From Klugiella xanthotipulae (GTDB lineage Bacteria; Actinomycetota; Actinomycetes; Actinomycetales; Microbacteriaceae), in contig NZ_VFPN01000001.1 of NCBI RefSeq assembly GCF_006716695.1, positions 558,001 through 622,000 of the forward strand: DNA of 64,000 bases, written 5' to 3'. Numbering within the stretch: the stretch's first letter is position 1; each line of letters opens with the position of its first letter. Under the pieces are notes generated by a model. It saw only the letters and a list, made by a program, of their open reading frames with translations, made no database searches and was not told the DNA's origin. The position numbers and the translations under genes were made by a program. Positions 1 to 11,251 of this stretch are shown one piece after another.

Positions 1-1
1 G

Positions 2-358
2 GGTGCAGAAAGTGTCGGAGAATCTATCAGCAGGGTGCGGATGCACGAGCTAGGGTTCGCCGACCCCGTCCTCCAAAAGACTTTTGAGGGTCTGCCCTTT
101 CGGGTCGATTTCTGGTGGCCCGAGGCCCAGGTCATCGGCGAGTTTGACGGGCAGATCAAATATGTCACCCGTGCGTCTCCTGCGGACCTCTCGCCCGCGG
201 ATGTCGTGTGGCGCGAAAAGCGCCGCGAGGATGAGCTGCGGACCCGTTGCCGCCGTTTCGTCCGGTGGGATTGGGCGGTAGCCCGGTCGCCCCAGCGGCT
301 CGCAACCCTGCTCACGGAGGCGGGCGTCCCACGTCCTCGTATTGACAGAACTTCGTGA
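2..358 (+). CDS. DUF559-type (AbiEi/Vsr-like) protein, C-terminal part
   Basis: This gene is cut by the left edge: the frame is open to the first bases, so the GTG at 35 is probably internal, and 118 residues are visible. The remaining part resembles the C-terminal nuclease-like half of actinobacterial DUF559/AbiEi-type proteins. The Asp of VDFWWPE followed by GEFDGQIKY fits the D...ExxxK layout of that fold, and a basic REKRREDELR helix follows. No DNA-binding N-terminus can be seen, so a toxin-antitoxin role cannot be judged. It converges on icd across a strong hairpin. The family call rests on motif resemblance only. Confidence 0.6.
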   Translation, partial: GAESVGESISRVRMHELGFADPVLQKTFEGLPFRVDFWWPEAQVIGEFDGQIKYVTRASPADLSPADVVWREKRREDELRTRCRRFVRWDWAVARSPQRLATLLTEAGVPRPRIDRTS

Positions 359-472
359 CCACCCCGAAAATCCTTTTTCGGGTGAGTTTTGTGCAAAAAG
401 TAGAGAAATTAACGTCGATGTGTGAGGAAAAGTCACCCAAAACGCAAGGGTGGGGGTGAGGCAGGAGTAAGA

Positions 473-510
473 GTGGGGGTCGGATGCGCGGCGGCGCATC
501 CGACCCCCAC
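473..510. terminator. Bidirectional hairpin terminator between DUF559-type gene and icd
   Basis: Arms 473-489 and 494-510 form a perfect 17-bp stem with a 4-nt loop (GGCG). It lies between two convergent genes. There is no U-tract on either strand, as is common for actinobacterial terminators. Confidence 0.75.
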
Positions 511-530
511 GGGGTTCTGGCGGGGACGCC

Positions 531-1745
531 CTACGCCAGGCGCGCCTTCAGGTTGGCGGAGAGGGTCTCCAGGAACTCCTCCGTGGTCTGGTAGGGCTGG
601 TCCGGGCCAACGAGGAGGGCGAGATCTTTGGTCATCTTGCCGCTCTCGACGGTCGTGATGACCACATCCTCCAGGGTGTTGGCAAACTCGATGAGTTCCT
701 GGTTGCCGTCAAGCGTGCCGCGGTGGATGAGACCGCGGGTCCACGCATAGATCGAGGCAATGGGGTTGGTCGAGGTGGGCTTGCCCTGCTGGTGCTGGCG
801 GTAGTGCCGGGTAACGGTGCCGTGCGCGGCCTCAGCCTCCACCACTTTGCCGTCCGGCGTGGCCAGCACGGAGGTCATCAGACCAAGCGAGCCGAAGCCC
901 TGCGCCACCGTGTCCGACTGCACATCGCCGTCGTAGTTCTTGCAGGCCCAGACGTATCCACCCTCCCACTTCATCGCCGAGGCGACCATATCGTCGATCA
1001 GGCGGTGCTCGTAGGTGAGACCGGCGGCGTCAAACCGCTCCTTGAACTCGGCGTCAAAGATCTCCTGGAAGATGTCTTTAAACCGACCGTCGTAGGCCTT
1101 GAGGATGGTGTTCTTGGTGGACAGGTACACCGGGTAGTTACGCGACAGGCCGTAGTTGAGCGAGGCGCGCGCAAAGTCGCGGATGGAGGAGTCGAGGTTG
1201 TACTGAACCTGGGCAATACCGTCGCTGGGTGCCTGGTACACCTCAAACTTGAGGGGTTCGGAGCCGTCCTCGGGCGCAAACTCAACGGTGAGCTTACCCG
1301 GTCCCTGAAAACGGAAGTCGGTGGCGCGATACTGGTCACCAAACGCGTGACGACCCACAATGATCGGCTTGTTCCAGCCGGGCACCAGGCGCGGAATATT
1401 CGAGATAATGATGGGCTCACGGAAAATCACGCCGCCCAGGATGTTACGGATGGTCCCATTGGGCGACTTCCACATCTTCTTCAGGCCAAACTCCTCCACC
1501 CGCGCCTCGTCGGGTGTGATGGTGGCGCACTTCACGCCAACGCCGTGCTTCTGGATGGCGTGGGCGGCATCAATAGTGATCTGGTCGTCCGTCTCGTCAC
1601 GCTTCTGAATGCCGAGATCGTAGTATTCGAGGGTGATATCGAGGTAGGGGTGGATGAGCGATTCTTTAATGAACTGCCAGATGATACGAGTCATCTCGTC
1701 GCCGTCGAGCTCAACGACGGTGCCTTCAACCTTGATCTTGGACAT
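531..1745 (-). CDS. icd: NADP-dependent isocitrate dehydrogenase
   Basis: Converts isocitrate to 2-oxoglutarate and CO2 with NADP+ in the TCA cycle; cytoplasmic. At 404 residues with an N-terminal GDEMTRIIW, it belongs to the homodimeric 'eukaryotic-type' NADP-IDH group, not the E. coli type or the 740-residue monomeric type. Visible active-site segments are [10 protein letters not shown] (substrate), [20 protein letters not shown] (metal/substrate) and [18 protein letters not shown]. Start ATG 1745 has a GGGAG ribosome site about 5 nt upstream. It is monocistronic, divergent from the GNAT gene, and sits far from the other TCA genes of the window (sucCD, near 10 kb). Confidence 0.96.
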   Translation of the reverse strand: MSKIKVEGTVVELDGDEMTRIIWQFIKESLIHPYLDITLEYYDLGIQKRDETDDQITIDAAHAIQKHGVGVKCATITPDEARVEEFGLKKMWKSPNGTIRNILGGVIFREPIIISNIPRLVPGWNKPIIVGRHAFGDQYRATDFRFQGPGKLTVEFAPEDGSEPLKFEVYQAPSDGIAQVQYNLDSSIRDFARASLNYGLSRNYPVYLSTKNTILKAYDGRFKDIFQEIFDAEFKERFDAAGLTYEHRLIDDMVASAMKWEGGYVWACKNYDGDVQSDTVAQGFGSLGLMTSVLATPDGKVVEAEAAHGTVTRHYRQHQQGKPTSTNPIASIYAWTRGLIHRGTLDGNQELIEFANTLEDVVITTVESGKMTKDLALLVGPDQPYQTTEEFLETLSANLKARLA

Positions 1746-1972
1746 GGAACTCCCGTTACCTTGGTGGCGTCTCAGTTGTGTATCGTTGGCCTACCACGTG
1801 CGGGGGCTGCACCGAGACGCGAGCGGATTGTGGTGGGCAGATACGCCCGCACCGAGTCTACTAGCCGCGGGGGCCAGCGCTGAAACCTGCCGCCCCGCCA
1901 CCGCGGGCGTCTCGGGTACCCGCAGAGCACCTCCGGTACCACAGAGGGATGACGTCAGCCGCTCTTTGGCGA

Positions 1973-1978
1973 TAGCCT
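1973..1978 (+). promoter_or_regulatory. Putative leaderless -10 element of the GNAT gene
   Basis: TAGCCT lies 7 nt before the ATG at 1986 and no Shine-Dalgarno sequence is present. This spacing would place transcription start on or next to the start codon. Confidence 0.4.
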
Positions 1979-1985
1979 AAGCAGT

Positions 1986-2456
1986 ATGAGCGAGCTGAGA
2001 TTTGAAGAACTATCCGCCGCAACGATTGTTGCCGTGAACGCCCTCACTCTCAAGCCCGGCCAGGAGCAGTACATTGTTCCTGTCTCCTATGGAGCCGCCG
2101 CGGCCGTGAGCAACCCCGCCACCGCGTGGCAGCGTGTCGTCCTGGAGGGTGACAGTGTGGTGGGATTCATCCACGGAAACTTCGATGCCGAGAACCACCA
2201 AGAAGAATTCCGCTGCTGCCTGTGGCGCATCAACGTGGATGCGGATGCCCAGGGTAAGGGAGTCGGTAAGTTTGCCCTCGCCGGCCTGGCCGCCGAGGCA
2301 CGCGCCCGCAACTTCGACCGCCTCACCGTGCTCTGGGAGCGTGGGGATGACGGACCCGAGGAATTCTTCCTGCGCGTGGGTTTCACCCCCATCGGCGAGA
2401 CCACCTACGGAGAGGTCATCGGCGCGCTCGATCTGAATTCGGCGCACGCCCACTAG
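1986..2456 (+). CDS. GNAT family N-acetyltransferase
   Basis: A 156-residue acetyltransferase of the GNAT fold that transfers acetyl from acetyl-CoA to an unknown amine. The acetyl-CoA pyrophosphate loop is visible as DADAQGKGVGKFAL (about residues 78-91), after the strand CCLWRINV. The C-terminal half (FFLRVGFTPIGE) matches motif B. Overall resemblance is to spermine/spermidine or diamine acetyltransferase-like proteins, but the substrate cannot be read from sequence. It lies 7 bp upstream of the alkyltransferase-like gene and is likely co-transcribed with it. The start has no ribosome site but a TANNNT hexamer 7 nt upstream, suggesting a leaderless mRNA. Confidence 0.85.
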   Translation: MSELRFEELSAATIVAVNALTLKPGQEQYIVPVSYGAAAAVSNPATAWQRVVLEGDSVVGFIHGNFDAENHQEEFRCCLWRINVDADAQGKGVGKFALAGLAAEARARNFDRLTVLWERGDDGPEEFFLRVGFTPIGETTYGEVIGALDLNSAHAH

Positions 2457-2463
2457 GCACGGC

Positions 2464-2778
2464 GTGCGCGACTTTGTCTCCGAGGTGTTGGATGTCGTCA
2501 GCCAGATCCCGCCCGGCCGCGCCATGAGCTACGGCAGCATCGCGGCCACCCTCGGCTCCCGCGCAGCCCGGCAGGTGGGCACGATTATGGCCCGCTACGG
2601 CGCTACCGTGCCCTGGTGGCGGGTGGTGCGAGCCGATGGCCGGTCGGCCGCGAATCACGAGGAGAGGGCCCTCGCCCACTACCGGGCGGAGGGCACCCCC
2701 TTGCTGTTCTCCGCAACCGGAGACTCCTACCGGGTAAATATGCGCCTCGCGGCATACACCGTCGATACTCCCAATTAA
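2464..2778 (+). CDS. Alkyltransferase-like (ATL) protein, MGMT family without active Cys
   Basis: A 104-residue protein matching the DNA-binding domain of O6-alkylguanine-DNA alkyltransferases: VVSQIPPGRAMSYGSIAATL (wing-helix start) and GTIMARYGATVPWWRVVRADG. In true MGMT the motif reads PCHRVV; here it is PWWRVV, so the methyl-accepting cysteine is replaced by Trp. That is the signature of ATL proteins, which bind alkylated guanine and recruit nucleotide excision repair instead of repairing directly. GTG 2464 is taken as start because it is the first start after the GNAT stop. The 3' end overlaps the convergent VOC gene by 4 bp. Confidence 0.9.
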   Translation: MRDFVSEVLDVVSQIPPGRAMSYGSIAATLGSRAARQVGTIMARYGATVPWWRVVRADGRSAANHEERALAHYRAEGTPLLFSATGDSYRVNMRLAAYTVDTPN

Positions 2779-3575
2779 CCCCTGTGCGCTAGTCGCCAGC
2801 AGAATCCGTCAGGATCGGTAAACTGCGCCGAGTACCCGCCCTGCTCCGTCTCCTCTGCCGCAATAACGTCCCGGCCGCCGGCCGAGACCGCGGCCGCGAG
2901 AAGGGCGTCCACCTCGGCACGGGTTTCAGCACACCGGGTAAATACCGGCGGGCTGAGGCTGTCGCCCTGCTCGCCAACCCCCACATCCTTCGCGAGGGCC
3001 CGGCGCGGCATCAGACCTAACCGGCCCGACCCGGGGGCCGGAACAAAATCGCTGTACGTGCGGCCATAGTTCCGATCAACGGTCATCCCGAGAGCCCGGT
3101 AGAACGCCTGGGAGGCTTTCGGATCGGCGACGCCCAAGAGCACCGCGGTCTCGGTCGGCACCGGGGGCCGCGCCGCGGGGCCAGTATCCTTCTTGGTTGG
3201 GGCCGACACCTTCCAGAGTGCACCGTCCGGGGCGCGGAAGGTGGCCGAAAACCCGCCGAAGAATCCTTTCTGAGCCGGTTTGAGCACGGTCGCCCCGTTC
3301 CGAAGGGCCGCCTCCAGCAGCAGTTCGACCTCCCCGGGCTGAGGAACAATATACGACACGATAAAGCCGGGAAAGCCTGTGGCGACAGATTCGGCACCCC
3401 GCTCCGCTCCCGGCCGCTCATCCGAGGACAGGGCCACCCGCCCGGTACCGTGCATATCGAGGGTGGTACCGGCACTGTCTTCGGTGACATCGGGTGAGAG
3501 TACCGCGGTGTAGAACGCTCGTGCGGCGCTCACCTCCGGTACGGCGAGCGTGATGCGATCAAGTGAGAGTGTCAT
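2775..3575 (-). CDS. Two-domain VOC (glyoxalase/bleomycin-resistance fold) protein
   Basis: A 266-residue protein with two vicinal-oxygen-chelate modules. The first (about 1-128) opens with LDRITLAVPEVSAARAFYTA and closes with APDGALWKVS. The second (about 143-266) opens with LLGVADPKASQAFYRALGM and ends with DPDGFCWRLAHRG. Duplicated modules of this kind usually form one pseudo-dimeric metal site; actual substrate unknown. The start is supported by GAGGAGG a few bases upstream of ATG 3575. Monocistronic. The 163 bp upstream (3576-3738), between this gene and purH, contain nothing else I can recognise. Confidence 0.85.
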   Translation of the reverse strand: MTLSLDRITLAVPEVSAARAFYTAVLSPDVTEDSAGTTLDMHGTGRVALSSDERPGAERGAESVATGFPGFIVSYIVPQPGEVELLLEAALRNGATVLKPAQKGFFGGFSATFRAPDGALWKVSAPTKKDTGPAARPPVPTETAVLLGVADPKASQAFYRALGMTVDRNYGRTYSDFVPAPGSGRLGLMPRRALAKDVGVGEQGDSLSPPVFTRCAETRAEVDALLAAAVSAGGRDVIAAEETEQGGYSAQFTDPDGFCWRLAHRG

Positions 3576-3738
3576 GGTGCCTCCTCGGCGTCCTGGAGTC
3601 TGGGTAGAGATCTTCTGGGCATCCGGCAGCGGCGCGGTGGCCCATACAGCCCCGCGGGATGCCCGTACCCCACCAGGCTAGCCGCCCCCGGATATCCGCA
3701 CTTCTCGAATCCTGACCGATCCGGCCAGACACAATGGT

Positions 3739-5319
3739 CTAGTGGAAGAAGTGTCGCTCGGTGGCGAAGTACATACTCACGCCGGCCTCACGGGCAGCCG
3801 CGATCACCTCCGGGTCGCGGACGGACCCGCCGGGCTGTACGACGGCCTTCACCCCGGCATCCAGCAGTACCTGAAGGCCATCGGCGAAGGGGAAGTAGGC
3901 GTCCGAGGCGGCGACCGAACCTGCCGCGCGTTCACCGGCGCGGGTGACCGCGAGGTGGCAGGAGTCAACGCGGTTGACCTGCCCCATACCCACGCCCACC
4001 GAGGCACCTCCGTGGGCGAGCAGGATGGCGTTGGACTTCACGGAGCGGCAGGCGGTCCAGGCAAACTCCAGGTCAGCCAGGGTTTCAGCGTCTACCTCCG
4101 CGCCAGAAACGAGTGTCCACGGTACCTCCGCACGACTCGACACCACATCGGAGCTTTGGGCCAGGAACCCGCCGGAAATCTGGCGCACCTCCACCGAGGG
4201 GCGGGTGTACCCCTCGGGCAGTTGCAGTAGGCGCAGGTTCTTCTTGGACTTAAGCACGGTCAACGCGTCGGCATCGAAGGCGGGGGCCACGAGCACCTCG
4301 GTGAAGATCTCCTGCACGGTCTCGGCCATCGCGAGGGTCACAGGGCGGTTGGCCGCGATCACACCGCCGAAGGCCGAGGTGGGGTCGCAGTCGTGGGCAC
4401 GGCGGTGGGCCGAGGCAATCGCGTCGGGAGCCTTGGGCGCGGCCACCGCGACGCCACACGGGTTGGCGTGCTTGACGATGGCCACGGCGGGCTGGGTGAA
4501 GTCGAAGGCGGCGCGCAGGGCGGCATCCGCATCCACGTAGTTGTTGTAGGACATCTCCTTACCGTGCAGCAGCGTGGCCTGGGCGATCCCCGACCCCCCG
4601 CTGACCGCGTAGAGCGCCGCATCCTGGTGCGAGTTTTCGCCGTAACGCAGCTCGGAGACGAGCGTAGCGTTGACCGACAGGGTGGGGGCGGCGTTGGCAA
4701 CCGAGAACCACTCGGCGACGGCCGAGTCGTAGGATGCCGTGTGACCAAACGCCTCCGCGGCCAGCCCGGTGCGCTGCTCCAGGGTGGTCCCCCCGGTGGC
4801 CAGGGCCGCAACAATCTCGGGGTAACGCGTGGGCGACACCACAATCGCCACATTGGCGTGGTTCTTCGCGGCGGCTCGCACGAGGGCCGGTCCGCCGATG
4901 TCGATCTGCTCGATCACCTCGGCGGGGGCGGCCCCGGAGAGAACCGTCTCCCGGAACGGGTACAGGTTGACCACGACGAGATCAAACGCCTTAATATCGA
5001 GCTCACTCAACTGCTGCTGATGCGATTCGAGGCGCAGATCGGCGAGAATACCGGCGTGTACCCCTGGATGCAGGGTTTTCACGCGGCCATCAAGCGACTC
5101 GGGGAACCCGGTAATCTCGCTCACCTCGGTGACAGCGTGGCCGGCCTCCCGAATCGTGGCGGCCGTTGAGCCCGTCGAGACGAGCTCAACACCAGCGGCC
5201 GACAGCGCGGCGGCCAGCTCCGTGAGGCCCGTCTTGTCGCTCACCGAGATGAGTGCGCGCGTGACGGGCACGGCGTCGCGGTGGGTGTACAGGGTGGGGT
5301 CGTGTGCGGGGTTGGCCAT
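3739..5319 (-). CDS. purH: Bifunctional AICAR transformylase / IMP cyclohydrolase
   Basis: Catalyses the last two steps of IMP synthesis: formyl transfer to AICAR from 10-formyl-THF, then ring closure. The N-terminal MGS-like cyclohydrolase domain opens with [15 protein letters not shown] and carries [17 protein letters not shown]. The C-terminal transformylase domain shows [21 protein letters not shown] and [16 protein letters not shown]. The length (526 aa) is standard. Its ATG overlaps the purN stop by one base (TAATG), so the two are translationally coupled in a purN-purH operon. Confidence 0.97.
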   Translation of the reverse strand: MANPAHDPTLYTHRDAVPVTRALISVSDKTGLTELAAALSAAGVELVSTGSTAATIREAGHAVTEVSEITGFPESLDGRVKTLHPGVHAGILADLRLESHQQQLSELDIKAFDLVVVNLYPFRETVLSGAAPAEVIEQIDIGGPALVRAAAKNHANVAIVVSPTRYPEIVAALATGGTTLEQRTGLAAEAFGHTASYDSAVAEWFSVANAAPTLSVNATLVSELRYGENSHQDAALYAVSGGSGIAQATLLHGKEMSYNNYVDADAALRAAFDFTQPAVAIVKHANPCGVAVAAPKAPDAIASAHRRAHDCDPTSAFGGVIAANRPVTLAMAETVQEIFTEVLVAPAFDADALTVLKSKKNLRLLQLPEGYTRPSVEVRQISGGFLAQSSDVVSSRAEVPWTLVSGAEVDAETLADLEFAWTACRSVKSNAILLAHGGASVGVGMGQVNRVDSCHLAVTRAGERAAGSVAASDAYFPFADGLQVLLDAGVKAVVQPGGSVRDPEVIAAAREAGVSMYFATERHFFH

Positions 5320-5912
5320 TATGCGCTGAGCTCCTCAAGGTTGATCTGTCCGGTGGCAATGTCTCGGACGGTGGCCACGAGCATGTCCCGCTCCACCGTC
5401 TTGATACGTTCATGCAGGGTATGTTCGGTATCCGCTGGGTCGATGTCCACCGCGTGCTGGCGGATGATCGGCCCCGTATCGACGCCCTCGTCGATGATGT
5501 GCACGGTGGCCCCCGTGACGGTTGCACCGTCGGCGAGCGCATCGCGTACGGCGTGTGCTCCGGGGTAACGGGGCAGCAGGGCGGGGTGGGTGTTGATCAG
5601 ACGCGGGGTGAGCCGGGCGACAACATCCGCGGGCAGGATGCGCATGAAGCCTGCGCTGACCACCAGGTCGGGGGTCCACTGCGTGATCTGGGCCAGCAGC
5701 TCACGGCCCCACTCCTCACGGCTGTGAAACGCGCGCGGGTCAACCAGGAAATAGGGAATGCCGTACTCCTCGGCGTGGGCCAGGCCGTCGGCCTCGTTAT
5801 CGGCCCCCACCGCGACCACGCGGGCGGGGAACTCCGGGGAGGAGCAGGCCTCCAGCAGGGCGCGCAGGTTAGAACCGCTGCCAGAAATCAGCACAACGAG
5901 AGAAATCACCAT
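5319..5912 (-). CDS. purN: Phosphoribosylglycinamide formyltransferase
   Basis: Transfers formyl from 10-formyl-THF to GAR in de novo purine synthesis. It has 197 residues. Landmarks are [13 protein letters not shown] (phosphate binding), [20 protein letters not shown] with the catalytic Asn and His, and [16 protein letters not shown] with the catalytic Asp. GTG immediately after ATG 5912 is an alternative start, giving a two-codon choice. It lies 6 bp after the DUF6350 gene and one base into purH, forming an operon whose order matches the mycobacterial perM-purN-purH region. Confidence 0.96.
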   Translation of the reverse strand: MVISLVVLISGSGSNLRALLEACSSPEFPARVVAVGADNEADGLAHAEEYGIPYFLVDPRAFHSREEWGRELLAQITQWTPDLVVSAGFMRILPADVVARLTPRLINTHPALLPRYPGAHAVRDALADGATVTGATVHIIDEGVDTGPIIRQHAVDIDPADTEHTLHERIKTVERDMLVATVRDIATGQINLEELSA

Positions 5913-5918
5913 CTGAGC

Positions 5919-7667
5919 CTACTCCCGTTCGGGCCAGCGGTAGTCATCAATCACATCGTCGATGTTGAGTTCCTCGGTCTGCCCATAGCGCGGGATGCCG
6001 CCGGTTTCAGCATCCCGCTGACGGCGTTCCCGCTCGCGCGCTTCGGCCTCGGGGCTCTCCGCCGTCTGGCGCACGCCGCGGCCCGCCTCGCCCAGGGGTA
6101 CGGTCTCGGCGTCGCCGGAGCCGACCAGCCCGCCCGATGGCGTCGAAGACGGACGCTTCGGTGCCGACGCATCAGGGTCGGGGTGCACGAAACGCTCCTC
6201 AGTTACGTGAAAGACGGAGTCCCGGACCCGGGCCAGCCAAGCGATCACGACGCGCGCGCGGGGCGACGCGGTATCCGGTGCAGAAATATCCGGCACCTCA
6301 GGATCCGGCACGGGAGCATCCGGAGCTCCCGCCCGCGCTGGCGTGCGCTCCGCCCGCAACCGACCGGCCCGCGCGGTGACACGCTGGGAGACCGCAGCCC
6401 ACCCGCTCGCGATTCGCTCACCCGACAGGTCGATCTCGACCCGCGCGGCCCGCGCGCCTGCGGCGGCCATGAGGGAGCCCAGGAGGCTCGCCAGCGCCAC
6501 AACCGTCGCGGTCCAGCCCATCACGGCCCAGCCGCTCGGACCCACCTCCTGTAACCGATCCGGACCAATCGCCCCGGCCGATACCCCGGCCGCACAGCCC
6601 AGGAGGGCACCGGCAACGCCACCCGTCACCGCCGCGCCCAGGGGCAGCAGCCAGAGCGGCACCCGGTTACCCCACGGCTCACACAGTGCACCGCAGAGTC
6701 GATAGCTGAGGGTACACCCGAGCAGGAGCGGAACGACCAGCCCCACGAGACCCCACGAATGCGCCCCCTCGGGCAGGACGCCCAGCAGCGGAAAGGCGGG
6801 AAGCGGGCCCACATGCGTGGCAACGGGGCTCACCGCCGTGCCGACACCCACCGCGAACCCCGGCCCGACCAGCCAGGATGCCGTCCAAATAATCGCGTTG
6901 GGGAGCAACGCCGCCTGAGCCAGGGCGAGGCCCAGGCTCCCCCACAGGGTGACATGTAGCCCCTGACTCAGGGCGATAATCGAGCCGTAGTTCAGTACCA
7001 GCATGACCGTGAGCAGTGCCGCAGCCACCCCCAGGATGCCCACGGCAGCCACCGCGCCGCCCCGCGCCGCGACACCCAACGAGCGCATCACCGGGCCCCA
7101 CAACCACGAAGCTTTCTCACGGAGAACCCGCGCAATCCGCTCCACAGGGGGCGTTGACGACCCGAGAGAGTCGGCGACAAAGCCGCCCAGCATCCCGAGC
7201 CCGTAGACCAGCACGGGCCGGAAGATATACCCGGGTGCCGTGACGGACACACTTCCGGTGACCGTCTGTGAACCGAGCAGCCACGAGCCGATACCAAAAA
7301 CCACGAGCGCCGTGCCGACCCCGAGAAACGGGGTGGATGACCGGGCCGCGCGGCGGCCAAGGGCCACCCCGCAGACCACCGTAATAACGGTGATGCCGAG
7401 CGGTGCGAGAGATAGGAGAAATGCGAGTGGCTCGCTCCCCAGACCGAGGGCAGTCATCGCGTCGGCGGGTACGGTGACGGCAACGGGCACGAGGTGCGCC
7501 AGCATCCAGGCGGACGCGGAAATGCCCAGGGCAGTACTGAAGGGAAAATCGAGTTCGTAGTCGATCATCCAGATGAGGGTCAGCGGGATGAGGGTGACGC
7601 CCAGACCGGCAGCCAGGACACCGACCGCCTCGATGGCGACCACGATGGCGGTAATAAGTCGTTTCAT
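5919..7667 (-). CDS. DUF6350 multi-pass membrane protein (PerM-like)
   Basis: A 582-residue integral membrane protein with roughly a dozen hydrophobic segments between residues 8 and 400, then a charged, Pro-rich cytoplasmic tail ending in EELNIDDVIDDYRWPERE. It corresponds by position and character to the DUF6350 family; the mycobacterial relative PerM supports cell division under stress and also sits just upstream of purN-purH. The frame is open to 7742, but that region lies inside the terminator of the upstream surface-protein gene. ATG 7667 (MKRLITAIVV) is therefore the sensible start, although no good ribosome site precedes it. Molecular function unknown. Confidence 0.8.
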   Translation of the reverse strand: MKRLITAIVVAIEAVGVLAAGLGVTLIPLTLIWMIDYELDFPFSTALGISASAWMLAHLVPVAVTVPADAMTALGLGSEPLAFLLSLAPLGITVITVVCGVALGRRAARSSTPFLGVGTALVVFGIGSWLLGSQTVTGSVSVTAPGYIFRPVLVYGLGMLGGFVADSLGSSTPPVERIARVLREKASWLWGPVMRSLGVAARGGAVAAVGILGVAAALLTVMLVLNYGSIIALSQGLHVTLWGSLGLALAQAALLPNAIIWTASWLVGPGFAVGVGTAVSPVATHVGPLPAFPLLGVLPEGAHSWGLVGLVVPLLLGCTLSYRLCGALCEPWGNRVPLWLLPLGAAVTGGVAGALLGCAAGVSAGAIGPDRLQEVGPSGWAVMGWTATVVALASLLGSLMAAAGARAARVEIDLSGERIASGWAAVSQRVTARAGRLRAERTPARAGAPDAPVPDPEVPDISAPDTASPRARVVIAWLARVRDSVFHVTEERFVHPDPDASAPKRPSSTPSGGLVGSGDAETVPLGEAGRGVRQTAESPEAEARERERRQRDAETGGIPRYGQTEELNIDDVIDDYRWPERE

Positions 7668-7741
7668 GTGTTTACGAGGGTACCCCGACTTGGTGAGCCC
7701 CGACCCGCGACACGGGGTCCCCGGGGTGAGCTCAGAACGCA

Positions 7742-7774
7742 CTCTGCCCGGATGCCGTGGGCATCCGGGCAGAG
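7742..7774 (-). terminator. Terminator of the LAVTG surface-protein gene
   Basis: Perfect 15-bp stem (7742-7756 with 7760-7774) and a 3-nt loop, located 17 bp after the stop of the gene ending at 7791. No U-tract. Confidence 0.75.
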
Positions 7775-7790
7775 CGTCACCGAGTGTGGC

Positions 7791-8921
7791 TTAGCGGAGA
7801 GCGGACCGGCGACGCAGCGACACGACAGCGAGCGATACGCCACCCGTCACGAGGGCAGCGGCGGCGGCGTACACGACACCCTGGTCTGCCCCCGTGACGG
7901 CCAGTACCGTGCTCGCGGACGCGGACGCGGACGCGACCTCGATCGCGGTGGTTGACCAGTAGTACCCGCTGGGGCTCTGGAACCTGATGTGATGCACACC
8001 CGCCGCGACCGTCGCGGGAATCGCCACGACGGCGTTGACGGCACCGGCAGCATCCGCGGTTGCCGTGCCGAGCAGGACAGGCGTGGAGTGCAGCCAGATC
8101 TCGACGCTCTCACCAACCGCAAAAACACCGACGGGGGCACTGACAGCCACCCGCGCACCGGCCGTGGTGGCATCCGTCTCGGTGGACACGGGCGGGGTGG
8201 AGGTTGCACCATCGCCCGGGACAACCGCGTCGAGGGTCGGTGTCGGCGGGGCCAGTGTCGGGGCGGGGGTGGTTGGTTCGGCTGTCGGCTCAACCGTCGG
8301 CTCAACCGTGGGCTCGGGGCTCGGCGGTGTCGGCACCGTCACGGGCTGCGGGGTGAAAACGTAGTGGGTGCCGTGCGCGTCGAACGAACGCACCACCGCG
8401 GTCTGACCCTCGTCAACAAAAAAGCCATAACCAATAATCAGGTAGCTGCCCATCTGGGCAACGAAGTCCGCGAGGGGAGCCTCGGCCAGCTGGCCGTAGC
8501 TGCCGAGTGCGCGGCTGGTGGTCCACAGACCGCTATCGTCCCCCACACGATAGTGCAGCGTCGTGAAGTTTTTGCCGTCGTTATAGAAAACGGGTACCTG
8601 AACAAATACCTCCCCCGTGGCATCACTGTCGAGGCTCGCGGCGAAGTCGGGCAGGGATGCGGTGATCGCGGCGGTGCCCTTCAGGATCTGCACCTTGCCC
8701 GTCAGAGCGAGCCCATCCGGCGTAGACGTATAGGTTCCCGCGGCACCAGCGCCCTCGTGCCAACCCAGGTATGTGGTCTCGTCCGGACGGATAGTGGCAT
8801 CCGTTACGTACTCGACCGGAGTGGTGCCCGATTCGGCCAGGGCAGCCGAGCCGCCGAGAGCCAATCCGGAGAGGGTGAGCGCCGCCGCAATTGCGACCCC
8901 CACAATCCTTGTGAACATCAT
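7791..8921 (-). CDS. Secreted surface protein with LAVTG sortase signal
   Basis: A 376-residue exported protein. It has an N-terminal signal peptide (hydrophobic about 8-24, likely cut after ...SAALA). A globular part (about 30-195) follows that I do not recognise, then a Pro/Thr/Glu spacer with PTVEPTVEPTAEPT and a second small beta-rich region (about 250-335). The end has LAVTG (340-344), a hydrophobic stretch and RRRSALR. LAXTG followed by a membrane anchor and Arg cluster is the recognition signal of actinobacterial class E sortases, so the protein is probably wall-linked. A strong ribosome site (AGGGGGA) precedes ATG 8921. Its leader contains a U-tract terminator (8953-8986). Ligand unknown. 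Confidence 0.8.
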   Translation of the reverse strand: MMFTRIVGVAIAAALTLSGLALGGSAALAESGTTPVEYVTDATIRPDETTYLGWHEGAGAAGTYTSTPDGLALTGKVQILKGTAAITASLPDFAASLDSDATGEVFVQVPVFYNDGKNFTTLHYRVGDDSGLWTTSRALGSYGQLAEAPLADFVAQMGSYLIIGYGFFVDEGQTAVVRSFDAHGTHYVFTPQPVTVPTPPSPEPTVEPTVEPTAEPTTPAPTLAPPTPTLDAVVPGDGATSTPPVSTETDATTAGARVAVSAPVGVFAVGESVEIWLHSTPVLLGTATADAAGAVNAVVAIPATVAAGVHHIRFQSPSGYYWSTTAIEVASASASASTVLAVTGADQGVVYAAAAALVTGGVSLAVVSLRRRSALR

Positions 8922-8952
8922 GATTAAATCCCCCTAATACATAGAATTATGC

Positions 8953-8986
8953 AAAAAAAGAGGGAGACATGAATCACGACTCCCTC
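8953..8986 (-). terminator. Intrinsic terminator with U-tract in the leader of the LAVTG gene
   Basis: On the minus strand a 7-bp GAGGGAG/CTCCCTC stem (8960-8966 with 8980-8986) is followed directly by seven T residues (8953-8959). It lies only about 30 nt upstream of the start codon at 8921. It could be an attenuator of the surface-protein gene or a second barrier to read-through from sucD. Confidence 0.6.
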
Positions 8987-9121
8987 GACACAAAACAATC
9001 ATTCACAGATTATCGGGAAACTAACAGAAAACATAAACGAAAAGGTCAGACTGATGTGGATACTTCATCATTTTTAGTGTGTTTACTAGGCGCTCAGCTT
9101 TCATACCGTTTTGATAACACA

Positions 9122-9152
9122 AGCGCCGCCCCTCCCCAGGAGAGACGGCGCT
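9122..9152 (-). terminator. Terminator of the sucC-sucD operon
   Basis: Inverted repeat AGCGCCG/CGGCGCT (9122-9128 with 9146-9152) starts 25 bp after the sucD stop. On the minus strand it is followed by a modestly T-rich stretch. Confidence 0.55.
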
Positions 9153-9176
9153 AATGTCGCGATGGTTGCTGACTTT

Positions 9177-11251
<2,075 letters not shown>

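Noticed and set aside
723-1883. Long open frame antisense to icd
   Set aside because: It is the complement of a well-conserved enzyme in a high-GC genome, where antisense stops are rare; no family resemblance.
5304-6554. Plus-strand frame of about 416 codons opposite purN and the DUF6350 gene
   Set aside because: Shadow of two recognised genes; the composition (Arg/Pro/Gly-rich) is typical of antisense frames.
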